Shown piece by piece: positions 30,027 to 40,740 of a stretch of 64,000 nucleotides of DNA. The translations under genes and the position numbers were made by a program. How positions within the stretch are numbered: the first letter of the stretch is position 1; each line of letters starts with the position of its first letter. This stretch comes from Closterium sp. Naga37s-1 (Eukaryota; Streptophyta; Zygnematophyceae; Desmidiales; Closteriaceae), in the NCBI GenBank assembly GCA_947471745.1, contig CANJKZ010000959.1, forward strand, positions 1 to 64,000, given 5' to 3'. Under the pieces are notes generated by a model. It saw nothing but the letters and a program-made list of their open reading frames with translations. It did no database searches and was not told the origin of the DNA.

Positions 30027-30045
30027 GGAACCTGCTCTGATTCCA
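30027..30045 (-). other. Copia-A2 primer-binding site
   Basis: On the minus strand, TGGAATCAGAGCAGGTTCC directly follows the LTR-terminal CA. It is a good match to the initiator-Met tRNA complement. Confidence 0.82.
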
Positions 30046-30178
30046 TGTGAAAGTAATGAACGAGGGATGAATAAACTATGAAACAGTTGGGTACAAGTAC
30101 TAACCCTAATTGGGTTGTATCCCTTATGGGCTACCCCACTATAGCCTACACAAATGTATAAGCTATAATGTTCTGACT
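30046..30178 (-). repeat. Copia-A2 5' LTR (133 bp)
   Basis: It aligns with 15321-15452. Its outermost base is changed (minus strand AGTCAG where TGTCAG is expected), but the abutting target duplication GTCGC (30179-30183) fixes the boundary. Confidence 0.9.
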
Positions 30179-30335
30179 GTCGCCACGTGGATTTTCTCAT
30201 CCGTTGGACTGACCGCACCAGTGAAGACGACACGTGGGTGTCATCCGCCTCGCTTGAAGACTCTCCGCTTATTGGTGATTATCTCGCCCGCAAGCGAGCT
30301 GCGGATATTGACCACCTTTCTTATGGTGGGGGTAG
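30179..30335 (+). pseudogene. Gypsy chromodomain
   Basis: After the GTCGC duplication the Gypsy frame resumes with HVDFLIRWTDRTSEDDTWV and a following helix (SLEDSPLIGDYLARKRAAD). This is the chromodomain pattern (hydrophobic-x-W then DDTW) found at the C-terminus of chromovirus integrases, where it is thought to direct integration to particular chromatin. The frame runs into the 3' LTR without a clear stop. Confidence 0.8.
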
Positions 30336-30700
30336 TGTAAGGAATTTTCCCGAATTCCTTATCGGGGTTGACTGCTTCGCGTACAGCCCCGATTTTCAGA
30401 CTCTGCACGTTTGGCTGACATCAACGATGCCGAGGGTCCTCGCGTCGCCTTCGGCGTTTCACTTCGCCAAACCTGCACCTAACCTCGCTCACCCGAGGTT
30501 CCCTCCTAGCTAGGCTATCCACTACATTAGCGTGTGCCTTCATTGTATGCCACGTCTCTTGAATCACAATCTCGTTATTCGTCAATCTGCGCACTCTCCT
30601 TTACAACTCATAACAGTGTGCAGACTTTTGTAACGCGTATGCACTTTCCCTAATTACATCCCCTTTTTTTTCAGTGATGTATTACATTTGCATTCGTACA
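30336..30700 (+). repeat. Probable Gypsy 3' LTR (end not defined)
   Basis: A purine tract GGTGGGGGTAG (30325-30335) is followed by TGTAAGGAATTTTCC, a plausible LTR start. The 5' LTR is outside the window, so the far end is a guess from the composition change near 30.7 kb. Confidence 0.5.
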
Positions 30701-30755
30701 TCGTCAGTTGTAACTAAACTCTTGGATACAATGATGAGGTAGAGTTTAATGAAAC

Positions 30756-30821
30756 ATACATATATATATGTGTGTGTGTGTGTGTATGTGTGTGTGTGTG
30801 TGTATGTGTGTGTGTGTGTGT
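30756..30821 (+). repeat. TA/TG microsatellite
   Basis: ACATACATATATATATG is followed by three TG runs separated by TATG. The surrounding spacer (30700-31110) shows no gene. Confidence 0.95.
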
Positions 30822-31115
30822 TTAAATAGCATCAATACCTCTCCATGCAGCATTATATTCATATGATGTTCTTATCTCTCCAAATAAATACTTGTTGACT
30901 GTATCGCTTAACAGAGCGCGCTTTATAAATGGAGAAAACTCTAGAGTCCACGACACGACCAGCTTGCGAAAACGACGCCGTCAGACTATCATCATTTCGA
31001 GGACAACCGTCCGTCTTCGCAGCGACGCGCATTACATCTCAGGAGGAACCATCGAATCTGTCCGTCCCGCCGTAGCTGGAGAATAGGGAGTTGCTGACCT
31101 AGATAGGGAGCTGCT

Positions 31116-31172
31116 TCCGTATCGTATCGTATCGTATCAAGGAGATCGTATCATCCGCCTTCCCCACGTGAC
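31116..31172 (+). promoter_or_regulatory. CGTAT repeats and CACGTG before the PPR start codon
   Basis: Four CGTAT units (31118-31138) precede the gene, and CCACGTGAC (31164-31172) contains a CACGTG G-box core that ends 2 bp before the ATG at 31173. Whether this lies in promoter or 5' UTR is unknown. A functional role is speculative. Confidence 0.3.
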
Positions 31173-34100
31173 ATGATCTCCTTGACTTTCCTTCTCGGGA
31201 ATTCCGCCTCCCCGCATTCCGCCTTGCCCTTCCGCGGCCACTCCTCCCCGCTCGCCCTCCCGCTCCGCTCTCCCCCGCCCGCATTCTTCCGTCGCCGCTG
31301 CAAAACACTCCGAATTCGCGAACTCCGACGCTGCGAAGACAACCGAAGGGTGGTAACAGTAACAGGGTCGTTCGGGGGAAACCGGGGAGCAGGGGACGGG
31401 GGGAGCGTGCGGAGGGGTGACGGGCGCGGCGGGGATCATGCGCGGCGGCGGGAATGGCGCGGGGATCAGACAGAGCGGTACGAGGGAAGAGTCCGCGAAA
31501 TGGGAGGGGGGAGAAGATGGGGGGGTGGGGAGGGGAGGGGAGAGGGGAGAGGAGAGGTGAGAGGAGAGGGGATCGAAGGGGACCGGAGGGGAGGCGGAAG
31601 TGGGGGAACTGATGACGAGGAGCGGGAATCATGGCGCCCCGGAAGGGCGCGGCGGACTGAGGCCAGTCCATCGCGTTTGTTGGACACTTATTCCGACCGC
31701 GATTTACGGAATTCAGGGGATTTACGCGACTCACGCTATTCACAGGATGAGGTTTCATCGCGTTTCTCCTCGTCGCGGCGCCCGCCCGTCGGTAATCGAG
31801 CGAGCGCGGACGGCTGGGGGGACTACCGCGCGGTGGAACCCATCGGCGCAGCCTCGATGAGCGCAGGGGGCCCTAGCGGAGCCCCGCGATCGGCTGGCGC
31901 GCGGGCAACTAGCGGAGCAACGGGGACCGCCGGCGGAACCGGCATCGGCGGAACGGGGAGGGGCGCAGCTCCGGGGAAGACTCCGCCGAAACACCCGCTG
32001 GCGCGGCGGCTGCGCGGGAAGAAAACCGAAGAAACCCTCGCAAAGGAGATTGGCGTGGTGATGGTTCAGCTGGGAAAGCTGGAGGCGGGCGGGGAGCGGA
32101 AGGTACGGCACGTGCTGCGGAAATACGCCAAGTGCTTCGGCCCGGAGTGCGTTCTTGGTGCTCTGAACGAGCTCATGCGGCGGAACGACGTGGACCGTAC
32201 GATCGAGGCGTTTGAGTGCATCCGGACCGCTCACTGGTTCGAGCCGGATCCAATGCTTTATGCGCGGATGATTGAGGTGCTGGCGCGGAACTCGCGCACA
32301 GACACTGCTGCTGCGCTCTTCGCCTCCATGGATGGGGGACCCGCTGTGCCCCTCACTGGCGGAATGGCCATGCTCGTGGGCGCAGGGGGGGGTGGGGGGA
32401 GCGGTGGGGGAGGGGCTGGGAGGGGTGGTGTGAGGGAGGATGTGAGGGAGGGTGTGAGGGGGAATAGGTGGGAGTCTGGCAGTGATGACGATGATTCCAG
32501 TGGTGATGACGTGGATGGGTCGGATGATGAGCTGGCACCAGGCCTGGGGTATGATGACGAGGATGAGGATGATCCGGATGGGGATCGGTGGGGCACGAGC
32601 AAGGGACGGCGGAGGCGACTCAAGAAGAAAGCTGCTGCTGCTGCCACTGCAGGTGGAAGAAGCAGAGGAGGGAGAGGAACAGGAGAAGGCGCAGGAGGAG
32701 CAGGAGGAGCAGGAGGAGCAGGAGGAGACACATCAGCGGCAGCAGCGTTGGCGCGGCTGCCTCGTGTGAAACCATGTGTGCGCACGCCCTCAGTGTATGC
32801 AGCGATGATCGAGGCGTACGGTCGCCGCCACCAGGCCACGGCTGCCCTCGCACTGCTGCACCAGATGAAGGCCACTCCTGGTTCTGCACCTGATGCTGCG
32901 GCCTATGGGTGAGTGAGCTTGTTTTCTCATGTGACCTTCATTCATTCACAGTAAGTGACCCACTCATCATACATATCCGGCTGCCCTCGCACTGCTGCAC
33001 CAGATGAAGGCCACTCCTGGTTGTGCACCTGACGCGGCAGCTTATGGGTGAGTCGGTTTTGTGTGCCCACTCCTCCACGGGCATATGGGTGAGCTTCTTC
33101 TTCTTTCATGTGAGATTCATTCACAATGATTGATCATTCACTTGTAGATATACAGCTGTCCGCGCCCTGCTGCACCAGAAAAAGACCGCCCTGGGTTGTG
33201 CTCCTCACGCTGCAGCGTGTGGTTGAGTGAGTGAGGTTCTTCACTCCTGTGCGCCGCGTCACTTTCACAGTGAGCGTTTCTGAGTTGTATTTAGGGTACA
33301 ACAGCAGACATGAGCAAATGCCCTGGTCGGTTCTTGTCGACCCGACCCGACGCTGATTTTTGCCAGGTCGGTTCACAGATGCGACGCATGTGAAGGGGTC
33401 TCGGGTCAGCCCGTAGGGCTTGGGTTGGGTTTACCCAAATTCTTGTTTTATGTCCGGTATTATTAAGTGCGTCCGTGCGTGCGTGCGTTCGCACGAGCGT
33501 AGGGCGTTGTGTGATATCACATCAATTCCACACCGACCTGTGTGCGCCCAATGCTGCCGTCTATGCAATGTGATGCCATGCCAATGCCATGCCAATGCCA
33601 TGCCAATGCCATGCCAATGCCATGCCAATGCCATGCCAATGCCTGCCAATGCCATGCCAATGCCATGCCGTGACATGCCATGCCGAGGAGGACCCCATTC
33701 CCCCTCCCTATTCCAGGTCTGCAGTGAAGGCGCTGTGTTTGGTAAGGCGCACAACAGAAGCAGAGGACCTGCTGGCAGACATGGCGCACAGGGCCGTGCT
33801 GCCAGACGCCACGCCCTTTAACAACCCCAATCTTCCGTTGCCCCTTTGCCCCCCTCCCACCTGCTTCACCACCTCTGACTGACTTCCCAGGTCGGCAGTG
33901 AAAGCTCTCTGTCTGGTAGGGCGCACAACAGAAGCTGAAGACCTCCTAGCAGTCATGACACACAGGGGCGTGCTACCAGACTCCACGCCCTTCAGCGGCC
34001 CTCGCATTTCCCCCTTTCCCCTGCTGCACCACCCCTGTTCCCAGATCGGCAGTGAAGGCCCTCTGTCTGGTGCCGAACCTGGGAGGCAGAGGGCCTGCTG

Positions 34101-37100
34101 CTGGCAGACATGGCGCACAGGGCCGTGCTACCAGACTCCACGCCCTTTAACGCCCCCCTCTTTCTCGCCCTCCCCTTGCTTCACCACGCGTGGATATTCC
34201 CAGGTCGGCAGTGAAGGCACTATGCCTGGTAGGCCGCACCACGGAGGCAGAGGATCTTCTAGCGGACATGGCGCACAGGGGCGTGCTGCCTGACGCCACT
34301 CCCTTCAACGCCCTGATTGACGCGTACGGGGGTGCGGGGCAGCTGCAGCTGATGCGAGACAAGTTCTTTGAACTCACCAGCGTGGGGTTGAGGCCAGACG
34401 TGCGCACGTTCAATGGACTCATCCGAGGTTTCGGCAGGTGAGGGGTGGTTGAGAGGGATTGACTGAGAGGGGGTGTTGAGAGACACGTGTGTGTGGGCGG
34501 GCATAGGAGGGGGATAGTGCGGGGCAGCTGCAGCTGATGCGAGACAAGCTCTTTGGGCTCACCAGCGTGGGGCTCGGGCCAGACGTGCGCACGTTCAATG
34601 GCCTCATTAGGGGTTTCGGCAGGTGAGGGTTGGGTGAGAGCGATTGATTGTGATGGGGTGCTGAAACACACGTGTGTGGTGTGAACACGTGGGGGGGAGG
34701 GGGGCAGGTGCAGCTGATGCGAGACAAGTTCTTTGAACTCACCAGCGTGGGACACAAACCCGATGCGCGCACTTTCAATGGGCTCATCCGAGGCTTCGGC
34801 AGGTAAGGGGTGGGTGAGAGGGATTGCTTGCGACAGGGTGGGTGCTAATACTTGAGTGTGTAATCACTCGTACGGGGGTGCCGGGCAGCTGCAACTGATG
34901 TGTCGTCAGGGGCCTTGGCATATGAGGGGGGATGAGACAGAGATGTGAGAGAGAAAGAGGTGATGTACTGGGCGTGATAGGCGGTGGGGCAGGTGCAGGG
35001 AATCTGGGGCACGCTCCTTGAGGTGACAATTATTTTAGAAGCTCCTCATGTATCCATTGCCTTTCTTTCCCACACACTGTGGGCCGAGTTGGTTTTTGAG
35101 TCGACTAAAACCCCAGCTCAAACGCTGCACGCATGGCAGCTTGTGAAACGCTGAGAGACGCCAGCATCAGTGCACAGCTTGGCTGCCTCTTCCTCATGTG
35201 TGCATCGCCCCTCTTTCCCACACACACGGTGGGCCTGCCAACACAGACAGAGGCAGCGCGACGCATATATCATCTTCTGAGTCAACACAAAAGTCGGCAG
35301 TTCTTGTTTCACTTATGAGAATTGCAGATGGGGTACCGTGCAGTGCCCAGCGGGCCACCTCTTCAGGTTCCCTGTGCACTTTCCTGTGCCCGGCCACCTA
35401 GCAAGTCTATTATCAGAGATGGAGGCGGTGTTTGAGAACGTGCGGATGGGGTACCGCACAGCGCCCAACTTGCACACCTTTGCTGCTTCTTGTGCCCTTA
35501 GTTGTACATCTCTCCCTGTACTTGTGCCTCTCTCTTCCTCCTCCCCACACCCAGAGCCGGTCTGTTGTCAGAGATGGAAGCAGTGTTTGAGAACATGCAG
35601 ATGGGGTACCGCACAGCACCCAACGTACATACATTCCACGCCCTCATGGATGCCTATGGCGCCCACGCCCTCCGATTTCTGCACCGCCAAGACAGCAAGG
35701 GAACCGAGTGGTTTGAGTTGCAGCATGAAGCCGCTCAGAGACAGCCGCAGCAGGAGCGGGAGGAGGAGGAGCAGACGGGGAGACGGGAGGGGAGGCAGCA
35801 GGAGGCCTGCCAGCGAGGCGGAGGGGAGCGGGAGGGGAGGTTTGGGAGGTCTGAGAGGAGGGGAGGGGATGCTGATGCTGATGCAGCGGAGGGGCAGCAG
35901 GGGGGGAGGCAGCGGAGTGCAGAGCGCAGGCGGGGTGTGTTTGATCGCATGCAGCGCACGCTGCTGCATCTGGTGAAGATGCGCTACCGCCTGCATGCCG
36001 AGTCGTTCGACCTGCCTCTCAAGTACCTGGCTCAGGTGATTCTCTGCTGCCCTCGAACCTGGCTGAAGTGTGAGCCTCTGCTGGTTCGGTACCTGGCTCG
36101 GCACACTGCTGTGGTTGCCAAGTCGTGGTGCCTCCACGCCAAGCCTAACCTTGCAGTCGCTCAGCACACTGCTGCTCCGCTCCTATCCTTCAACGTCACA
36201 AAGTGTATTTCGCCTCACGTGCACCACTGCAGGCGGGCATGGTGGAGGAGATGGAGAAGGTGTTTCGGCTGATGAGAGCCATCGGCGTGCGCCTCACACC
36301 CACCACCTTCCCTCTGTCTTTCTTGGCCTCTCCCTTTTCCTCTCCACTTCCATGCATACTTTCTACTGCAGGCCGGTATGGTGGAGGAGATGGAGAAGGT
36401 GTTTCGGCTGATGAGAGCCATCGGCGTGCGCCTCACACCCACCACCTTCCCTCCGTCTTTCTTGGCCTCTCCCTTTTCCTCTCCACTTCCATGCATACTT
36501 TCTACTGCAGGCCGGTATGGTGGAGGAGATGGAGAAGGTGTTTCGGCTGATGAGAGCCATCGGTGTGCGCCCCACACCCACCACCTTCCCTCCCTCTTTC
36601 CTGGCCTCTCCCTTTTCCTCTCCACTTCCATGGATACTTTCTACTGCAGGCCGGTATGGTGGAGGAGATGGAGAAGGTGTTTCGGCTGATGAGAGCCATC
36701 GGCGTGCGCCTCACACCCACCACCTTCCCTCCCTCTTTCCTGGCCTCTCCCTTTTCCTCTCCACTTCCATGGATACTTTCTACTGCAGGCCGGTATGGTG
36801 GAGGAGATGGAGAAGGTGTTTCGGCTGATGAGAGCCATCGGCGTGCGCCTCACACCCACCACCTTCCCTCCCTCTTTCCTGGCCTCTCCCTTTTCCTCTC
36901 CACTTCCATGGATACTTTCTACTGCAGGCCGGTATGGTGGAGGAGATGGAGAAGGTGTTTCGGCTGATGAGAGCCATCGGCGTGCGCCTCACACCCACCA
37001 CCTTCCCTCCGTCTTTCTTGGCCTCTCCCTTTTCCTCTCCACTTCCATGCATACTTTCTACTGCAGGCCGGTATGGTGGAGGAGATGGAGAAGGTGTTTC

Positions 37101-40100
37101 GGCTCATGAGGGCAATCGGCGTGCGCCCCACACCCACCACCTTCACCCTTCTCGCTGACGCCTACAGCGCCGCCGGGCAGCCCAAACAAATCCTGCGCCT
37201 GCTCAAGCAGATGCAGTCCATGCCCCTTGCTACCCGAAAAGAAAACAATTCTGCTCTTAACAGCAGCAGCAGCAGCAGCAGCAGCAGTGGCAGTGGTGAT
37301 TCTTCCAGTGCACGCAGCAGGCTGCTTGCAGCGGCAGCAGTGGCATTCGCCTCAGCTGTGGAGATCAAGGAGATGGAGTGGTGCCTGCTGCTCCTCCACC
37401 CTCTCACCACCACCCCTTCCTCCGGCCCCACTCTCTCCTCCCCCTCCTCTACCTCCTCTCCCTCCACCTCTCCCGCCTCCTCTCCCTCTTCCTCGTCCCG
37501 CTCCACCTCCTCGGCCTCATCCTTCCCCCCTGCCACCCTGGCCGATCCCGCGCGGCTGCAAGCATGGGTGGGGGCGGGGGGCGGAGGCGTGGGGGTGGTG
37601 TCGGCAGCAGTGGAGGCATACGCGCGTGCAGGCATGCTCTCTCACATGGAGGCTCTATTCATGGGGGCTCAGGGCATGGGGATGGGTGCATGGGGGATGG
37701 GGATGGGTGCAGGTGGCATGGGATTCGATGCCCGTGGCATGGGGATGGGTGCGATGGGGGCAGGTGAGAGCATGGGAATGGCTGCGGCAGGAGATGGGAT
37801 GGGTGCAGGAAGGATGGGGGCAGGTGGCATGGGTGGGAGTGATTCGGCTTGGGGGAGAGGTGCGGTGGAGGGCATTGGAGGTGGGAGGATGGGGGGAATG
37901 GGGGTGCATGGTGGGGGAATAGGGGGACGGATTATGGGGGGAGGGACGATTGCAGGAGAGACCATGGGGAGAAGAACCATGGGTGGGGGGATGATGGTGG
38001 AAGGGCGGATATGGGGAGGGAGGGAGGGGAGGTCATGGGAGGGGAATGGAGGGGGATCAAGGGGATGGGTAGAGGGGCCTGTGGAAACAGGGATGGCGGT
38101 AGCTGGAGGAGTTGAGTACGGTGCTAATGGTAGCTATGGCCTTGGTGGTGATAGGTCGAGGTACGGAGGCGAGGGTTATGAGGGTGATGGGTATGGTGGC
38201 GTGGTGAGAAGCTATCAGGGCTATCAGGGTCTTTCCTCCTTCCCCTCCCCTCCCTCATCCAGTTCACATCACCACCCCCGCGGCCGCCACCGGCTCGTTT
38301 TGTCCTCATCTGCATGCAACGCCATGGCTGAAGCTTATGCTGCAGTGGCCTCCCCGGGCGGCGTGAGGCGAGTCATGGCTTATATGCTTCGGCATGGAGT
38401 GGCCCGCAACGAGACGACCATCGCCGCCCTCCTCTCTGCCTGCGCAGCTGCTGCTGACGTGGCGGGGATGGAGGCGGCTCTGCAGCGGGCGGTGCGACGT
38501 GGCATGCTGGAAACAACTCCAGCTGGCGCCTACGTGGCACCAGGCGGAGCAGTCCGGAGCCTGCCAGCTGGCGCTTATGTGGCAGCAGCGCAGGCGTTTG
38601 GAACTGCAGGGAAGGTGGGAAGGATGAGGGAGATGCTGGGAATCGCACGGCAAGTGGGGCAGGCGGGGCAGGTGGGGCAGGTGGGGCAGGTGGGGGAGGC
38701 GGGAGTTGTGCAAAGTCACTTAGGGAATGATTCTGGTGGTGGAAAGGGAATGAGAGTGGGTGAGAGTAGGAGCGGATCTGAATTGGGTGGTATTGGAGGT
38801 GGGATGGGAGGAAGGGGGGAGTGGTTCCTGGATGGAGAGAAACGACCGTGGGCAGCTGCAGAGGAGGTTGAGAGGGAGTGCTATTTGACTGCCATCGACG
38901 CTTTTCTTGCCTCTGCTGATAACGATGACGATGCTGGTGATAGCTGCAGTGGTGGTTTGGCCGACACTTGGAGAAAGAGAGAGGGAGAAGGGGGAGCAGC
39001 CGGCAACAGATGGTCCGAAGCTGACTCACCAGCAGCAGCTTCGGCGATAGGTTCGGCAGCCGGGGCAACCGAGGAGCCACCAGCTTTGGGGCGAGCGGAG
39101 GCGCTATTGGAGGAAATGCATGGGCGGGGGATGTGTGCTGACATGGCGACGTACAGTGCTGTGCTGGCAGCGAGGGGGCATGGGGCGGTGGTGGAGGGGG
39201 CAGCAGAGGAGGTGCTTGAGGTGGAGGCGTGGGGGATGAGTGAGGGGGCCGTGTGCGCTGCTGCCCTGCTCTTGCTGCTGGCACAGGCACAAGCACAAGC
39301 ACAAGCACGGGCAGAGACAGACAGAAAGAATACCCCAACACAAGTGGAATGTATGTCATCTGATGCTACTGCTGCTCCTGCTTCTGCTCTGCCTACTGCT
39401 ACTGCTGCGACGGCCTCTGCAGCATCAGCAGAATCCCACCTGCTGCTTCACTGGCTCTGCTCCCTACAGGCTGGTCGCTTCCGCCCTCTCGTTTGCTTCC
39501 TGGGCCTGTCGCCGGTAGAGGGTGGGATGACACGGGACTTGACGCTGGATGGAGGCTTGGAGAGCAGAGGAGTAACTTTTGAGCTGACTCAAAAGTCGCT
39601 GGAGGGAGGCTTGGAGAGCAGAGGAGTGGGGCAGCAAGAGGTGGTTGGGAGATTTGGCTCGCAGGGCAGTGGAGAGGAGCGGCGGCAACAGCTGACAGGA
39701 TCTGATGCTTCATCAGCACAAGAGAAGGCTCTGTTCCACGACTTAAGGAAGCTTCTTCGAAGCGTCCAAGGCAGTGCCCACCCTGCTTCCCTGCGCCCTC
39801 TGTTTGCCTCTCTTGCCGCAGCTCTCTGCAGGTTTGGCAGGCTTCGCCGAGCCTGTTTGGTCCTGGAAGAGGCTCGGAGATTTGGAACATATCCAACACC
39901 GCCGAGCCTACCTGTGCCGAGCCTGGCTGGCCCGGTTTGGTCGCTGGACCTGCACTTGTACCGAGGTCCGGTGGCAGTGCTTGCACTGGCAGTGTGGCTG
40001 GAGGAGCTCTGCTGGAAGATTTCCAAAGCTGAAAAGGAGGCTCGGGATGGTTTAGTGGAAGGCTCGGGAGGAGAGAGACTCGGAAGGCAAGTATTGAAAG

Positions 40101-40429
40101 GAGATATTGAAGGGGATGATGAGAAACAGTGGCCTGAGCGAGCAGTGATTGTATTGGAGGCCAGTGGGCATGAGTTGCTGGAGCCATCACAAGGGCGGAG
40201 AGCTGTGAGGGACTTTATGGCTTGTAGTGAGTCGCCTTTTAAAGCGGTCAGTAGTGATCCGTATGGGCGCATGGATGCAGAGGTGGATGGGTTGAGGGAA
40301 TGGGTGGATGGGAAGTGGCCGATAGCAAGTGATGCAGGGAAAACAGCAGGGAGCGTTGCCTTGAAGCATTTCAGGCCTGGTCTGTGGCAAGACGTGAGAA
40401 ACTTTCTGCTGGTTTATTTTGAGCAATGA
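31173..40429 (+). CDS. Pentatricopeptide-repeat (PPR) protein, four exons
   Basis: Proposed exons are 31173-32908, 34204-34437, 35555-36035 and 37067-40429. Introns are GTGAGT..CCCAG, GTGAGG..CCCAG and GTGATT..TGCAG, and phases (2, 2, 0) join to 1937 codons plus stop. The first 49 residues lack Asp and Glu and are rich in Ser, Pro and Arg, as in an organelle targeting peptide. PPR-type helical hairpins are seen at about 285-385, 540-579 (SVYAAMIEAYGRRHQATAAL), 580-657 (exon 2: ALCLVGRTTEAEDLLADMAH, FNALIDAYGGAG, TFNGLIRGFGR), in exon 3 (LLSEMEAVFENM, TFHALMDAYG), at the start of exon 4 (MVEEMEKVFRLMRAIGVRPT, TFTLLADAYSAAG) and at about 1229-1346 and 1489-1522. Long low-complexity inserts separate them (acidic 434-471, Ser/Pro 880-1000, Met/Gly 1016-1060). 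P-class PPR proteins bind organelle RNA. The particular orthologue and RNA target are not recognised. Exon edges are duplicated in the introns. Confidence 0.85.
32839..33231 (+). repeat. Exon 1 donor edge repeated three times
   Basis: The last 70 or so bases of exon 1 with the donor (32839-32914) recur at about 32978-33055 (nearly identical, with a second TATGGGTGAGT) and at 33154-33231 (decayed). A piece of intron after the donor also recurs near 33080-33135. The upstream copy is the one used in the proposed gene model. Confidence 0.85.
33572..33669 (+). repeat. 11-bp minisatellite in intron 1
   Basis: About nine tandem copies of ATGCCATGCCA are present, with one shortened unit. Confidence 0.95.
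33717..34203 (+). repeat. Exon 2 acceptor edge: three extra upstream copies
   Basis: CAG-preceded copies of the first half of exon 2 begin at about 33717, 33892 and 34047, before the real exon at 34204. Each starts with (G/A)TC(G/T)GCAGTGAA and keeps a pyrimidine-rich stretch with CAG in front, but each diverges after CCCTT(T/C)A and lacks a donor. The second copy is the best preserved and the third has gaps. Confidence 0.85.
34438..35020 (+). repeat. Exon 2 donor edge: downstream copies
   Basis: The second half of exon 2 with its donor recurs at about 34518-34624 (ends TTTCGGCAGGTGAGG) and 34701-34803 (ends TTCGGCAGGTAAGG), with fragments at about 34868-34925 and 34981-35020. The copies decay with distance from the real exon. 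Confidence 0.8.
35317..35554 (+). repeat. Exon 3 acceptor edge: two extra upstream copies
   Basis: A short copy (GAGAATTGCAGATGGGGTACC, about 35317-35350) and a longer one (TCAGAGATGGAGGCGGTGTT onward, about 35401-35490) precede the real exon 3 start at 35555. Stops or lost phase make them unusable as coding exons. Confidence 0.78.
36233..37135 (+). repeat. Seven-fold 139-bp repeat of the exon 4 acceptor
   Basis: The exon 4 start recurs at 36233, 36372, 36511, 36650, 36789, 36928 and 37067, each exactly 139 bp apart. Each unit holds about 70 bp of exon (MVEEMEKVFRLMRAIGV coding), then a pyrimidine-rich tract and TTTCTACTGCAG (first copy variant). Only the seventh copy continues into the long exon. 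Reading on from an earlier acceptor meets a stop after about two and a half units. Confidence 0.95.
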
Positions 40430-40740
40430 TTTGCAGTCAAAACCTATCAAGTGGCTTGATAATACAATAATGGTTCCTATGTAATGATTTCAGCTCATTT
40501 GATATGTGCACATGATATGCATGCCTCAGCGTACTCCACTGTTGCATGCGGATGTTCAATGTGCGTAAGAAATGGGTGCTTACATCCAACACAAGGGGGA
40601 GGGGGCAGAGACTGGAAGCAAGCAACATATACAAAAACCTTGTACATCAAGACTTGGCAAATCCTAGCTGCCAAACCCATGAGAAGGAATTTCCGAACAG
40701 TGGAGCCCCACGGGTGTGGCCCACACTCCATCAGCATGGC
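40430..40740 (+). other. PPR gene 3' flank
   Basis: AATACAATAATGG (40460-40472) is the only A-rich candidate for a polyadenylation region. No further gene is seen. Confidence 0.4.

Larger units (their letters stand above)
15321..30178 (-). mobile_element. Copia-A2: complete but decayed element, carrying Copia-A3
   Basis: On the minus strand: 5' LTR 30046-30178, primer site 30027-30045, GC-rich leader (30026-29149 and 21671-21313), gag-pol 21312-15681, purine tract and 3' LTR 15321-15452. The perfect target duplication GTCGC lies at 15316-15320 and 30179-30183. Without its insert it is about 7.4 kb. The LTRs differ at about 11-12 of 132 positions, and the coding region has several stops, so it is much older than Copia-A3, which sits in its leader. 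Confidence 0.93.
5269..30700 (+). mobile_element. Host Gypsy/chromovirus element in three pieces
   Basis: A Ty3/gypsy element with the order gag zinc knuckle, protease, reverse transcriptase, RNase H, integrase and chromodomain is spread over 5269-8141, 14627-15320 and 30179 onward. The pieces are separated by Copia-C1 and Copia-A2. Removing each insert with one copy of its target duplication (GTGGG, GTCGC) rejoins the coding frame across both sites. The 5' LTR and most of gag lie to the left of Copia-A1, outside the window. The 3' LTR appears to start at 30336; its end is not defined, so 30700 is approximate. Many frameshifts and stops make it the oldest element here. Confidence 0.85.

Noticed and set aside
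33717..34150. Upstream exon 2 copies as extra cassette exons adding PPR units
   Set aside because: They have acceptor-like CAG but no donor, and frames run into stops or unrelated sequence; one lacks intact phase.
36203..37158. A family of small genes encoding MVEEMEKVFRLMRAIGV
   Set aside because: These are the duplicated exon 4 edges. They have no independent promoter or conserved end, and only the last continues into coding sequence.
38373..39359. A 328-codon minus-strand frame opposite exon 4, and other antisense frames at 39399-40272
   Set aside because: The plus-strand frame has PPR motifs and joins in phase with the other exons; the antisense frames are Pro/Ser/His-rich shadows.
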